The notes under the pieces: model-generated
What the model was told of the DNA's origin: nothing
The model's input: the letters and a program-made list of their open reading frames with translations, nothing else
Databases searched by the model: none
Shown: positions 52,131-61,608 of the stretch, piece by piece
Layout of the letters: each line of letters opens with the position of its first letter
How positions within the stretch are numbered: the stretch's first letter is position 1
Position numbers and translations under genes: made by a program
Origin: Legionella sp.
GTDB taxonomy: Bacteria > Pseudomonadota > Gammaproteobacteria > Legionellales > Legionellaceae
Assembly (NCBI GenBank): GCA_030680075.1
Contig: JAUXWR010000460.1
Span: forward strand, 17,131 to 81,130
Direction: 5' to 3'
DNA: 64,000 nucleotides

Positions 52131-53972
52131 TTAATCCAGAGGAAATTCCTGTTGCCAATTTCCCTGTTCATTCCAGTGGGGTTGGTCTTTTTTGGACAAG
52201 ATGCAATTTCCTACAATGAGGTAATCCATCTCTGTTCTCATAAAGCAGGTATAGGCATCTTTGACACTCTCAACAATGGGTTCACCACGCACATTGAACG
52301 AGGTATTTACAAGGATAGGGCAGTCGGTTAATTCATAAAATGCTTGAATTAATTGGTGAAATAGCGGATTCGTTTCTTGATGAACGGTTTGCACTCGTGC
52401 AGAAAAATCGACATGCGTAATTGCAGGAATTGTAGATCGAACTACTTGAAGTTTTTCAATGCCTTCTTTATCCAGATCTGCTTCTGTTTCATGAATTCTA
52501 TGAGAGCCTTTTATGGAGTGGACAAAAAGCATATAAGGGCTTTCTGCTTCCATTTCAAACCAGTCTGAAGCGTGCTCCGCAAGTATGGCAGGGGCAAAGG
52601 GGCGGAATGACTCCCTATTTTTAATTTTTAAATTCATGCGACTTTGCATTTTAGGATCTCGAGGATCGCCAATAATAGAGCGCGAACCCAATGAACGGGG
52701 ACCGAACTCCATGCGTCCTTGGAACCATCCAATCACATGTCCTTCAGTGAGTAATTGGGAGACGGTTTTAATCAATAACTCATCAGATACCGTTTCAAAA
52801 CAGGTATTGAGCGCCGTCAAAGAATCTATATGCTCTTGTGGAGTATATTCAGTTCCAAGATAGCTCCCTTGCATGTGATCGTAATGAGATTGTGTTCTTT
52901 GATTATTTCCTTGGGAGAACCATCCTTCGTACGCAGCTCCCAGGGCACCTCCTGCATCGCCAGCAGCAGGTTGAATCCAGATGGATTCAAAGAGCCCGCT
53001 TTCTGCAAGCTTCCCATTGCTGACGCAATTTAAAGCAACACCACCGGATAAGCACAGATTTTTTTGGCCTGTTTGTTCTTTCAGATTTTTTGCAATTAAG
53101 AGTACAACTTTCTCTAGTACTGCTTGTATTGATGCTGCCAAATCAAACTCTCTTTGAGTTATTAGAGATTCTGGTTTTCTTGGAGGGCCATCGAATAGTT
53201 CGGAAAATTTATTGGAAACAATGCAATCTCCAACGGCAAAATCAAAATAAGCCATATTAAGCCAAAAACTTCCATCATCATGGATTTCAATGATGTTATT
53301 AATTATTTTTTCATAGTAGGTAGGGGTACCATAAGGAGCCAGGCCCATTAATTTATATTCACCAGAGTCTACTTTGAAGCCACAAAAATAAGTAAAAGCC
53401 GAGTAGAGCAAGCCTAATGAATGAGGAAATCTAATTTCCCATAGAGGTTTTAGGGAGTTATTTTTTCCTAGCCAGGCTGAAGTTGTGGCCCATTCACCTA
53501 CACCATCAATACATAATACTATTGCTTCTTTAAATGGACTGGGATAAAAAGCAGACGCTGCGTGTGACTGATGATGCGGAATGTACGAAATTGGCGGAAT
53601 ATCGTTGGGATCAAATCCCGCCGCAATCAATTCTTTTTTTATAGTAGACTTGACATGCAGCTTGTTAAATAGCCAATTTGGCATATCAATTATAAAATTG
53701 CTGAGCCCTTTGAGGCCAAAATTTAAATAGGTAGATACAATTCGATTGAATTTTATTGAAGGGTTTTCGTAATAATAAATGTGGCTAATATCAGTGAGAT
53801 TAATTTTTTTGCTGGATAAGCAATAGTTGATTGCATGTATCGGGAAGCGCTTATCTTGTTTTATCCTTGAAAACCTTTCTTCTTGAGCCGCAGAAACAAT
53901 GCTCCCACCCTCCAAAAGTGCTGCAGCGCTATCATGATAAAAACACGACAGTCCAAGAATAAATTGTTTCAT
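52131..53972 (-). CDS. NodU/CmcH-family O-carbamoyltransferase
   Basis: 613 residues, the usual family length. The N-terminal Kae1-like domain has ILGLSCFYHDSAAALL, AAQEERFSRIKQDKRFP, IPHHQSHAASAFYPSPF and VLCIDGVGEWATTSAW. The YrdC-like C-terminal part has GWFQGRMEFGPRSLGSRSI, IGDPRDP and REPIVESVKDAYTCFMRT. Such enzymes transfer carbamoyl phosphate, via carbamoyl adenylate, to a hydroxyl of a sugar or small molecule (as in NodU, CmcH, TobZ, SxtI). It is the first gene of the six-gene operon with SGNH, PhyH and EamA partners. The acceptor cannot be read. Confidence 0.93.
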   Translation of the reverse strand: MKQFILGLSCFYHDSAAALLEGGSIVSAAQEERFSRIKQDKRFPIHAINYCLSSKKINLTDISHIYYYENPSIKFNRIVSTYLNFGLKGLSNFIIDMPNWLFNKLHVKSTIKKELIAAGFDPNDIPPISYIPHHQSHAASAFYPSPFKEAIVLCIDGVGEWATTSAWLGKNNSLKPLWEIRFPHSLGLLYSAFTYFCGFKVDSGEYKLMGLAPYGTPTYYEKIINNIIEIHDDGSFWLNMAYFDFAVGDCIVSNKFSELFDGPPRKPESLITQREFDLAASIQAVLEKVVLLIAKNLKEQTGQKNLCLSGGVALNCVSNGKLAESGLFESIWIQPAAGDAGGALGAAYEGWFSQGNNQRTQSHYDHMQGSYLGTEYTPQEHIDSLTALNTCFETVSDELLIKTVSQLLTEGHVIGWFQGRMEFGPRSLGSRSIIGDPRDPKMQSRMNLKIKNRESFRPFAPAILAEHASDWFEMEAESPYMLFVHSIKGSHRIHETEADLDKEGIEKLQVVRSTIPAITHVDFSARVQTVHQETNPLFHQLIQAFYELTDCPILVNTSFNVRGEPIVESVKDAYTCFMRTEMDYLIVGNCILSKKDQPHWNEQGNWQQEFPLD

Positions 53973-54283
53973 ATTAATGACTTATTTCCATAACGAAGTA
54001 CGGACGGATTCTATTTTAATAAATATATTTTGTCCAGACTGCGTTTATAATATTCTTGGGCGACATAAAATTATCAAAGGCGTGATTTATTTGACAGAAT
54101 AATTGCATCCCTTTATCACCGGCTAACAAGCAGAGTGCTAGCCTCTATATCGACATGTCCAATATGCCATGATAAAATGATCAATTATTAGGCAGCAAAA
54201 GGGTTGTCCTTCGCTGCTTGTTTGAATACATTCAACTTTAAGCTAATTTTTTGAAAAATTACTATTAATTTAAGGCCTCGTAA
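53973..54283. other. Divergent promoter region
   Basis: 311 bases between the divergently transcribed carbamoyltransferase operon and the SEFIR/TIR gene. No supported gene is seen. It must hold promoters for both directions, but no convincing -35/-10 pair stands out in the AT-rich sequence. Confidence 0.5.
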
Positions 54284-56752
54284 ATGCTTAAGCTCGCTGA
54301 ATATCGTAAAAGAATTAAATTATTTGGTTGGTGGATAGACGAGGCTAAACTTGCCTTATCCGTGTTAGGTGAAAAACAAGACAATGGGCTGCTGTTACCC
54401 GCGCATAAACAGTATCAGGAGGAATGGGAAAATTTTCTGAAATCTATGGAGAAACATCGAAGTGATTTCCTCAGATATTTAGCCCCATTAAAAAAAACAG
54501 TTAATCAATCGCTTTTAAGAACGTTAAGTGCGGTATATGCGTCTAAATTGCCGAAAATAGATGAAAAAATTCAAATACTACGTAATCATACTGCTTCTTT
54601 AAATCCTCCTTTAACTCAAGAGCAGTCCGCCGCTCTCACTGAAAGCCTTGTTAATTTGTCTGGCTTGTTAAATGAAGAGAAGCAATTTGAAGAGCCTAGG
54701 CGTCAATTTGAAGAGCTTATTAATACTCAGCGTATAGCCTTCCAAAATTTGCTTGATACCCTAAAAGACAAATTACCCGAGGTGGCAGTTGCTCCGCCCT
54801 CATCTTTACGCGTTTTTTTCTCTTACTCATGGGGAATAGAAGTTTATACCAAGCGAGTACATCGGTTGGCAAAAGATTTACGCAAACTTGGCTTTGACGT
54901 TAAACTGGATATTTGGGATAACACCACCGGTTCAGTGTCCGTCTATTTGGAGTACATTGATAGTACCGCTAGAGTTAAGGGGCGGGAAGTTAAGGCTGAT
55001 GTTATTCTGGTGATGTGTACACCCGATTTAACTGAGAAATGGCAAAACTATACAACTGGCGGTCTTAGCCGCATGGAAACAGGTTCTGACTCTTCCTACC
55101 GAAATAATATTTTATCCCAAGAGCTTTTGCGAATTCAATATCGAGTAAGTAAGGAACCTGACGAAAGTAGTCGAATTTTTCCTATCATTTTGGGTGGTAA
55201 ACACACTGAAAGTGTTCCGACATTTTTACAGCAGCGCGCTACACTCGCTACTGAAATGAGCAATGGCATTATCTATTATCGCGCGTTAATGAACCTCATT
55301 CAGGCGATTTATTTCAATAATAGCGAAGTCATTGAGCTCACCAACTCACTTTACCGTACATTCTATGAGGAGCATGTTCGGTTTGGTGCCAGTGAATTAC
55401 AACAAGATAATCAATCTTATGGAAGAGCTGTACCTAACGTGCCTTCACCACAGCCCTCTGAAGGTTCCTCTTCGCGTAGAATACCACCACCATTTGTTAC
55501 CCATACGAGTAGAGAAAAATTGACCGCTTTTATCGCGGAAAGTAAGTCAAAACTTAAAACCCTACAGTCCACCAATGCATCTTATATGGGTCAAATAAGA
55601 GAGCTGCTCGCTCAATCACGATTGTATTTATTTGGAGCGGCGCCAGCAGAAGAGTTTGCCACCCATGAAGATTTAACCAAAGGATTGCGAGATGAAATTC
55701 ATCATTTAAGTGAGTATATGGATGATATTCCACAAGAAAACAATGAAGATTTACTTAGCCTGCAAGCTCAATTTGATTATCACAGCCAACTGCTAATGAT
55801 TTGCTATTATTTAAATCTGGCCATGACCTGCTTAAAACAACGAAATCCGGATAAGTTAATACAGACCATTAATGATTTGTTAGCTGCACAAGACGTTAGT
55901 ACTTTGGATGAAAATCCCTCCCCTCTGATAACAAGCGCTGAGTTACAAGCTATTTGTTACAACCTCTTGGCTAAGGCCTATCGTCAGAAAATAACCCCCT
56001 ACAAAACTAGTGATCAAGAAATATCCCTGGTGGAAGAAAACTATCTTAAAGCGGTAGAGTGGTCTGCAAAAGCAGGACAAACCGATAATGCCTCTATCAG
56101 TAGTTTGGCAGCATTTTATGGTGACGTTGAGCTTCCTGAAAAAGCTTGGCCGCTGCATCAACAAGTGCTCGGTCTTTTGCCACCTAAAGAAGCGTTGGTC
56201 TCCACTAAGGATACTGAGCGTTGGGCGGTCAGTCATAGTAATGCCGCATGGTGCCAATTTCAACTGGCAATAAAAGAACAAGATGGTCTGAAACAAAGAA
56301 GAGCAATTAATCAGGCTCTATTGAAACTGGATCTATCAATTGAAGTGCATCCTAATGGCGGTACCTACCTTTATCAAGGTCTTATTCATCATAAATTAGG
56401 TGATTTAGATAAAGCCTTATTCTGTTTTAATAATGGTCTCAAACAAGAACCTCATAATATAAAATTACGTTTGGCCAGAGCAGAATGTTATTTAGCCAGT
56501 GGAATGAAAGAATTAGCAGAACAGGATGCCATCTTTGTTACCAGCCAGGCCCAACCCACAAGCCAACGATTACCCGAGTATCAATACTATTACGACCGCG
56601 CCGAGTTGTTGTTGGATGAAGTAGATAAACTACTAAGCATCAGTGAAACAACGGTGCTCGTTAACTCAGGATTAGGTATTTTTGGTGGTAGCGTATCCGA
56701 TAGTGGTAAAAAACCGTTTACTCAGGAAAAGGAACAAAAATTGCGTAAATGA
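54284..56752 (+). CDS. SEFIR/TIR-domain protein with C-terminal TPRs, candidate effector
   Basis: 822 residues. Residues 1-170 are helical and coiled-coil-like (RRQFEELINTQRIAFQNLLD). Residues about 177-350 are a TIR/SEFIR fold: LRVFFSYSW, FDVKLDIWD, DVILVMCTPDLTEKW, a Glu in SQELLRIQYR at the place of the TIR WCxxE glutamate, and RIFPIILGG. A Pro/Ser linker lies near 385-405. The last 250 residues are TPRs (GTYLYQGLIHHKLGDLDKAL). No signal peptide. Domains like these occur in host-signalling effectors and also in NADase defence proteins; the neighbourhood favours an effector. AAGG lies about 10 bases before the ATG. Confidence 0.8.
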   Translation: MLKLAEYRKRIKLFGWWIDEAKLALSVLGEKQDNGLLLPAHKQYQEEWENFLKSMEKHRSDFLRYLAPLKKTVNQSLLRTLSAVYASKLPKIDEKIQILRNHTASLNPPLTQEQSAALTESLVNLSGLLNEEKQFEEPRRQFEELINTQRIAFQNLLDTLKDKLPEVAVAPPSSLRVFFSYSWGIEVYTKRVHRLAKDLRKLGFDVKLDIWDNTTGSVSVYLEYIDSTARVKGREVKADVILVMCTPDLTEKWQNYTTGGLSRMETGSDSSYRNNILSQELLRIQYRVSKEPDESSRIFPIILGGKHTESVPTFLQQRATLATEMSNGIIYYRALMNLIQAIYFNNSEVIELTNSLYRTFYEEHVRFGASELQQDNQSYGRAVPNVPSPQPSEGSSSRRIPPPFVTHTSREKLTAFIAESKSKLKTLQSTNASYMGQIRELLAQSRLYLFGAAPAEEFATHEDLTKGLRDEIHHLSEYMDDIPQENNEDLLSLQAQFDYHSQLLMICYYLNLAMTCLKQRNPDKLIQTINDLLAAQDVSTLDENPSPLITSAELQAICYNLLAKAYRQKITPYKTSDQEISLVEENYLKAVEWSAKAGQTDNASISSLAAFYGDVELPEKAWPLHQQVLGLLPPKEALVSTKDTERWAVSHSNAAWCQFQLAIKEQDGLKQRRAINQALLKLDLSIEVHPNGGTYLYQGLIHHKLGDLDKALFCFNNGLKQEPHNIKLRLARAECYLASGMKELAEQDAIFVTSQAQPTSQRLPEYQYYYDRAELLLDEVDKLLSISETTVLVNSGLGIFGGSVSDSGKKPFTQEKEQKLRK

Positions 56753-56862
56753 TTGTCAATAATTATTGTCGCCAATTATTTCTTGCTATAGGATGCGCAC
56801 ACGTCATATTAGCGCTCTGCTTACTAGTCAAGAACTAATATTTATTTAATGAAGTTGATGTT

Positions 56863-56940
56863 ATGAAACCACCTATTATTAATCGCCTTCCTGGATTTCA
56901 ATACCCGCACTTATTGGTAGACAATCTTTTTGCACTCTGA
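56863..56940 (+). pseudogene. Frameshifted 5' fragment of the downstream multidomain gene
   Basis: An ATG at 56863 opens 25 codons, MKPPIINRLPGFQYPHLLVD..., ending in TGA at 56938-56940. The long frame of the next gene begins at a TTG at 56930 one base out of phase, with no ribosome site. Removing one T from the CTTTTTG run (56926-56932) joins the two frames smoothly into ...VDNLLHSDTPLPDVV.... The parsimonious reading is a single-base insertion (real, or a sequencing error), or slippage at the T run. Confidence 0.55.
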
Positions 56941-59900
56941 TACCCCCTTGCCTGATGTTGTGGGACTTAGGGATGGTTATGATCTCGTATTATTTAAAGA
57001 AGATAATCAAAAGATATTGACCTGGTTTCAACACCTGGCAACTCTATTTGCTTATTGGCAAGCTGAGCATGGAAAAAATTGGGATCCTGATAAACTTGTG
57101 GTGACAGGTTCTCGCGGATTTGACGTGTCGTATAACGAGTCTGATCTTGATTGCACGATTGTATCCGATAATTTTCAGGACTTTTTAGACTTTTGTATAT
57201 TTTTAGAAGACCGCTTTAAAAAACAACACGATTTCAGCGCTATCAAAACTCATGCGGGTTTACCGCTATTAACGGTACGAAGTAAAGATGCAAGCGGTTT
57301 TAAATGTCCAATGTTGGAAGCGATATACCCCGCCAGCAAGCTCATCAAGCTGGAAGTTACTTTTCGACATCCACAAGTACATCAAACCATCCAAAAAGCT
57401 GGCGAAAACTTCTTTGCTTCCTTATCAGAAGAAGAGCGACTTAATTATATTATCAATAAACGTTTATTAACTTTATTAAAAAGAGCAAAAGCGCGCAGTG
57501 ATCAATTGATTAGCGACACTGTTGAAGCGCTCACCAAACCCATACAAATTTATGCCGACGGCGAATTACAAAGTACGCCTGAATTCGACCATGGTGTGTT
57601 AAGCCAAACGGTTCAAAAAGCAATAGTGCCTGAGGTTCACGAACGACTTTCCCCTCACATTCAGTATGAAGCTCAAGTGTTGGCAACCGCTTTACAAGAA
57701 GGTGGCGATAAAAATCATTCTTTATTTGCCAGGCTCTGTCATGGGGAACGATTGGCTCCTGATGATTGGGCTTTAGGTCAAGAATTGCTAGAAGGCCCTT
57801 ACTTACGGTTTTTTCAAATCCATCGGGATGATATATCTCGTCAGTTAAAAATTGCGGGTAAATATTATACCTCAGTACCTATCATTACTTTTTCTCATGC
57901 AGGAAAATCTTACGTTTTGCTGATGAAAAATAGGGGGCTTCAGAAGTCATCAGATGTTCAGGAAGTTGAGTGGACAGCCCATGGAGCCCGAGTTGACTCC
58001 GATGAAGAATATTACCCTGTTAATGAAAACAGGTGGGCCTTATTTAATGAAATAACCCAATGCGATAAGGCGCAAAATTTTATATTAGCCGCAGCCTGTA
58101 GGCGTTTGAGTGACTTGGGTATCAAAATAAGCGGTAAACACATTCGAAAAATTCTTCTTATCGATAGGGCGCAAGCAGGTTTGCCTGAAGAAAGTTCATC
58201 CTATTGTACTACCTATGTGCATATTAATTTAGGCGAACGAGATCCTCAGGAAATAATAGCAAGCTGTCAAAATTCTACTAGTCGTTATGCTAAATGGACG
58301 GGATGTTTTGACTTGCGTCAATTGATTGCCGATGTACGTGAAGTTCCTCATGCGTCCAAACCAAGAGAACACTACCAACTCACGAGTCATGGCGAAACAT
58401 TGACCGTAAGAATGACTACTATGCGCTTTATTTTGGCACTAAGTATGCTGACAAAACTTGAGAAAGATGATGAGCTTGAGTCATTATGGCAATTACGTGA
58501 TCCACCGCCCTTGGCAAGCGCCTTAACATGGTTACGCAACCGTGAAGATGCGCATGTAGAAATCACTTTATTTTCTGGCTCTATCAATGAGCTGCCTGCT
58601 CCACAGGTGCTCGCTTATGCTGACAAGGCAAATTTGAATCCAGAAAATCTGGCTAGTACTACGTTAAAGCCCGAGCGATTATTTTTACACAATCTTCTTG
58701 CCCAGCTTATTGTTTCGACCAAAGTAGACGATAAGGAGCAGCTGGCGTTTGCGATAAAAATGTTGCAAAACACATTTCAGCAGCCACATCCTGGTCTTGC
58801 CGAAAATTATGCTGAGCAACTTAGAAAAATTACCAGAGCTTTTTTGCTATTGGTTGATGATATATATCTTGACGAAATACAGGTTGATGAGGAAAGCGTC
58901 CCACAGCAAATTAAACGCCGTTTAGAGGCATTAAAAAATAGTATAATGAGTGATTTTCCTGAAGAAATTTTAATAAAAGCATACCGGCGGATTCATTCAT
59001 TATATAAAAGTCTTAAATCCAGGCAACAAAGTTCTCAATATAAAATTATTTATAATATCACTGAATCGGATTTGGTCATTGCTGTAATAATAGCCTCCTA
59101 TGAGCAGATGTATACCGACATATCCTCCCTGATAAAAAACCAGGTACAAACAATGGTGGCACAAGCCATTGATAGCGGTATGTTGCAGAAGATAATGGCT
59201 GTCCCCTGTGACGTGCAGCAATTTTTTGGAATTACAGGGCCCGTCGCAAGCGGCAAATCAACGAGTGAGTCGTTAGCAAGGCAAGCACTTCAAGGACAAG
59301 ATGCTATATTTGTTAGTTCAGATGACTTGAATGAAATTTTGATAAAAATTTTCATGCACAAGTTGAGTAATTATCAAATGAGACTGGGCAAACTGACCTT
59401 GGCTGAAGCCTGGTTTATTAAAGAATTGATATGGAAATTGATTGGCGAAATGAATGAACAAGGCCTTGGTCTCAATGTGATTCAAGAAGCAATGAGTCCC
59501 TTAGGCCTTCATCTTCCAACGCAAGGATCGATTACCCTATATATGAACACGGCGTCGCCTATAGGCGCGGTTGAGCGAGTAAAACAACGAGGGGATCAAT
59601 CTGGCCGCTATGTATCCGGGGGTGAAACCTTTGCTTCGTATCGCTGGCCCTGGTTCAATTTAGTGGCGGTAATAGACAGAGGTTTGGCAGCAAAACACCC
59701 ACAACTATGTCTTCATGTGATGGACACCGACCTAAGCTATTCTTATCGTGATAGACCTCAAAAGGAGCGTATTCGACGAGCCACCATCGCCACCTTAAGA
59801 CATCAAACGCTAGAGATATACTATCTTGAAGGCTTTATCAAATTTGTGAATTGGTCCTACATGATTAATCCGTCACCAACAAGCCCCGCTGATAGTTTTA

Positions 59901-61465
59901 TATCCAAAATAAATGAAAGCAATATACAAATTGAACTACAAAAGCTCTTTAATTCTGCACACGAAATATCGGTGATACTTAACGGACAACCGGTCACTTT
60001 AATAGAACTACTTGAGGCAGTGAGAAAGTCCCTGGCTCGAAAACCATTCTTTGGTAACCATAAGGATAATAATAAAATGCCAGATTTAAGAATGTTTATT
60101 GACAATTTAACGCCAGACAATAAAACACTTCTCGCTTATTATGGCGATTGGGATAATACACCTGAAGAACGAGCAAAATTGAGTACGACAGGAATAGATG
60201 AATACTTCGACATACGCAACTCATTGTATCTCTTGTCAGTTTTTCTTAAAAACGACAGCGCGGCCGATATCAAGGTTGAATTAAGCGTTAACTATTCTGA
60301 AGATGGCTTTGAATCCACTGGTATTGCGGACTCCCCCTTCCTTGAAACCAATATTACCTTATTATGTACAATACGCGACGCTATGCGCAAAAAACATGGC
60401 AAAGAAAAGGCAGATGAATTGTTGTTACAAAGTTTTATTGTTCATGACTTGGGAAAAATGACACAATTTATAAATGATTACAGTCTGGCAAATAATGAGC
60501 CTTTGTCTACCGCTAAACATGAAGATTATTTACATAGATGGTTAGTATCATATGCTCCCCTTACTTTGCGTTCGGCATTGAAAGATTTGGCTAACTGGGT
60601 TGATGTCTTTGATGGTTTAGGCCATAACCCTCAAAAACTGCAAGACCGCGGCTATGTGAATAGCGCAGCCATTGTTGATGAACACATTTTAAAGCTTCGC
60701 GAATTGCAACAACACCTTCCTGATGATGTTAGTGGCAACCATTTTGAGATCATGAATGCGTACCTTTATCAAAAAGCGTTATCTTTGCCGATACCCTTAA
60801 ATGAACTGGCATTTCTAACAGATGAAGAAACAAAACGCACGCCCTGGTTAGAGCTTTCATGGGAGCAACAAACGAAAATCGCGATGATCATTTGGAGCTG
60901 TCCATTTATATTTGTCAAACCACCTCATACAACGAAGAAGGTCAGTGAAGAGTTTGTTACTTTGTGGGATCTTGCCCAATTCGAAGAGATTCGTAACCGA
61001 TTAACGCTGTTTACACTGAGGAACATGCAAGCCCCTCTAGGTGAATTTTTATTCCTGTATAATATTACCGGATTATTTCATCATAACGCTGGCCAAGGGG
61101 GCAGTCATTTCGCTAATGGCGGGAAAACAGCCGATTTATTCACGACCTTCTTTCCTTTTGTCCTGGAGACTATCAAGAAAGTTAAACCTGAAGACACACC
61201 AATAACTCGAGTAGCTTGTAATAAATTTCAAGCACTTCAAGGCGTTGAGGTGCCTTTAGAAATATTTTCGTTATTAGATAATAATCAACAACTATCTTGC
61301 ATCCAAGTTGATTTTGCAACCGATGAAGTCAAAAAGACGTATCTGAAGAGGCTGGAACAACACCTCTCAAGCCAACAACAGGCAAGTAACTCTCATCGCT
61401 TAATGGCTGCTGTTCCGAGAGAATTATCATCAGCTTGCGCTGAGCAGAAGGACGCTCGTATGTAA
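56930..61465 (+). CDS. Nucleotidyltransferase - P-loop kinase - HD-like multidomain protein
   Basis: 1511 codons from a TTG; the true start is probably the ATG at 56863 (see the frameshift entry). Residues about 45-140 look like a nucleotidyltransferase: VVTGSRGFD (Gly60, Ser61) and ESDLDCTIV (Asp72, Asp74). GITGPVASGKSTS at 767-779 is a Walker A of the zeta-toxin/kinase kind, followed by FVSSDDLNE and VIQEAMSP. FIVHDLGKM (His1172-Asp1173) and HEDYLHRWL suggest an HD-type phosphohydrolase near the C-terminus. No signal peptide. It is downstream of the SEFIR/TIR gene by 177 bases on the same strand. Probably a translocated effector; the substrates are unknown. Confidence 0.75.
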   Translation: MHSDTPLPDVVGLRDGYDLVLFKEDNQKILTWFQHLATLFAYWQAEHGKNWDPDKLVVTGSRGFDVSYNESDLDCTIVSDNFQDFLDFCIFLEDRFKKQHDFSAIKTHAGLPLLTVRSKDASGFKCPMLEAIYPASKLIKLEVTFRHPQVHQTIQKAGENFFASLSEEERLNYIINKRLLTLLKRAKARSDQLISDTVEALTKPIQIYADGELQSTPEFDHGVLSQTVQKAIVPEVHERLSPHIQYEAQVLATALQEGGDKNHSLFARLCHGERLAPDDWALGQELLEGPYLRFFQIHRDDISRQLKIAGKYYTSVPIITFSHAGKSYVLLMKNRGLQKSSDVQEVEWTAHGARVDSDEEYYPVNENRWALFNEITQCDKAQNFILAAACRRLSDLGIKISGKHIRKILLIDRAQAGLPEESSSYCTTYVHINLGERDPQEIIASCQNSTSRYAKWTGCFDLRQLIADVREVPHASKPREHYQLTSHGETLTVRMTTMRFILALSMLTKLEKDDELESLWQLRDPPPLASALTWLRNREDAHVEITLFSGSINELPAPQVLAYADKANLNPENLASTTLKPERLFLHNLLAQLIVSTKVDDKEQLAFAIKMLQNTFQQPHPGLAENYAEQLRKITRAFLLLVDDIYLDEIQVDEESVPQQIKRRLEALKNSIMSDFPEEILIKAYRRIHSLYKSLKSRQQSSQYKIIYNITESDLVIAVIIASYEQMYTDISSLIKNQVQTMVAQAIDSGMLQKIMAVPCDVQQFFGITGPVASGKSTSESLARQALQGQDAIFVSSDDLNEILIKIFMHKLSNYQMRLGKLTLAEAWFIKELIWKLIGEMNEQGLGLNVIQEAMSPLGLHLPTQGSITLYMNTASPIGAVERVKQRGDQSGRYVSGGETFASYRWPWFNLVAVIDRGLAAKHPQLCLHVMDTDLSYSYRDRPQKERIRRATIATLRHQTLEIYYLEGFIKFVNWSYMINPSPTSPADSFISKINESNIQIELQKLFNSAHEISVILNGQPVTLIELLEAVRKSLARKPFFGNHKDNNKMPDLRMFIDNLTPDNKTLLAYYGDWDNTPEERAKLSTTGIDEYFDIRNSLYLLSVFLKNDSAADIKVELSVNYSEDGFESTGIADSPFLETNITLLCTIRDAMRKKHGKEKADELLLQSFIVHDLGKMTQFINDYSLANNEPLSTAKHEDYLHRWLVSYAPLTLRSALKDLANWVDVFDGLGHNPQKLQDRGYVNSAAIVDEHILKLRELQQHLPDDVSGNHFEIMNAYLYQKALSLPIPLNELAFLTDEETKRTPWLELSWEQQTKIAMIIWSCPFIFVKPPHTTKKVSEEFVTLWDLAQFEEIRNRLTLFTLRNMQAPLGEFLFLYNITGLFHHNAGQGGSHFANGGKTADLFTTFFPFVLETIKKVKPEDTPITRVACNKFQALQGVEVPLEIFSLLDNNQQLSCIQVDFATDEVKKTYLKRLEQHLSSQQQASNSHRLMAAVPRELSSACAEQKDARM

Positions 61466-61553
61466 ATCTTGAGCTTTACCAAAACCTTATTTTGACCTCA
61501 TCTAACAATTCATTCGAATGGGGAAATTGTAGTCGGGCCCTGGCCCAACAAGC

Positions 61554-61578
61554 TGTCGGGCGAAGCGCCCGACCTACA
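61554..61578. repeat. Small palindromic repeat GTAGGTCGGGCG, copy 3 (inverted)
   Basis: TGTCGGGCG-AAG-CGCCCGACCTACA is the reverse complement of the copies at 23637 and 30115. It lies in the 143-base gap between two convergent effector-like genes and could also act as a bidirectional terminator stem. Confidence 0.75.
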
Positions 61579-61608
61579 TTTGCTTCGAAAAAGGTCGCCG
61601 ATTTTCAC

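Noticed and set aside
42294..54063. TCTTGGGCGA word near 42294, 43168 and 54054
   Set aside because: Only about 10 bases are shared and the flanks differ, so it is not convincing as a repeat family.
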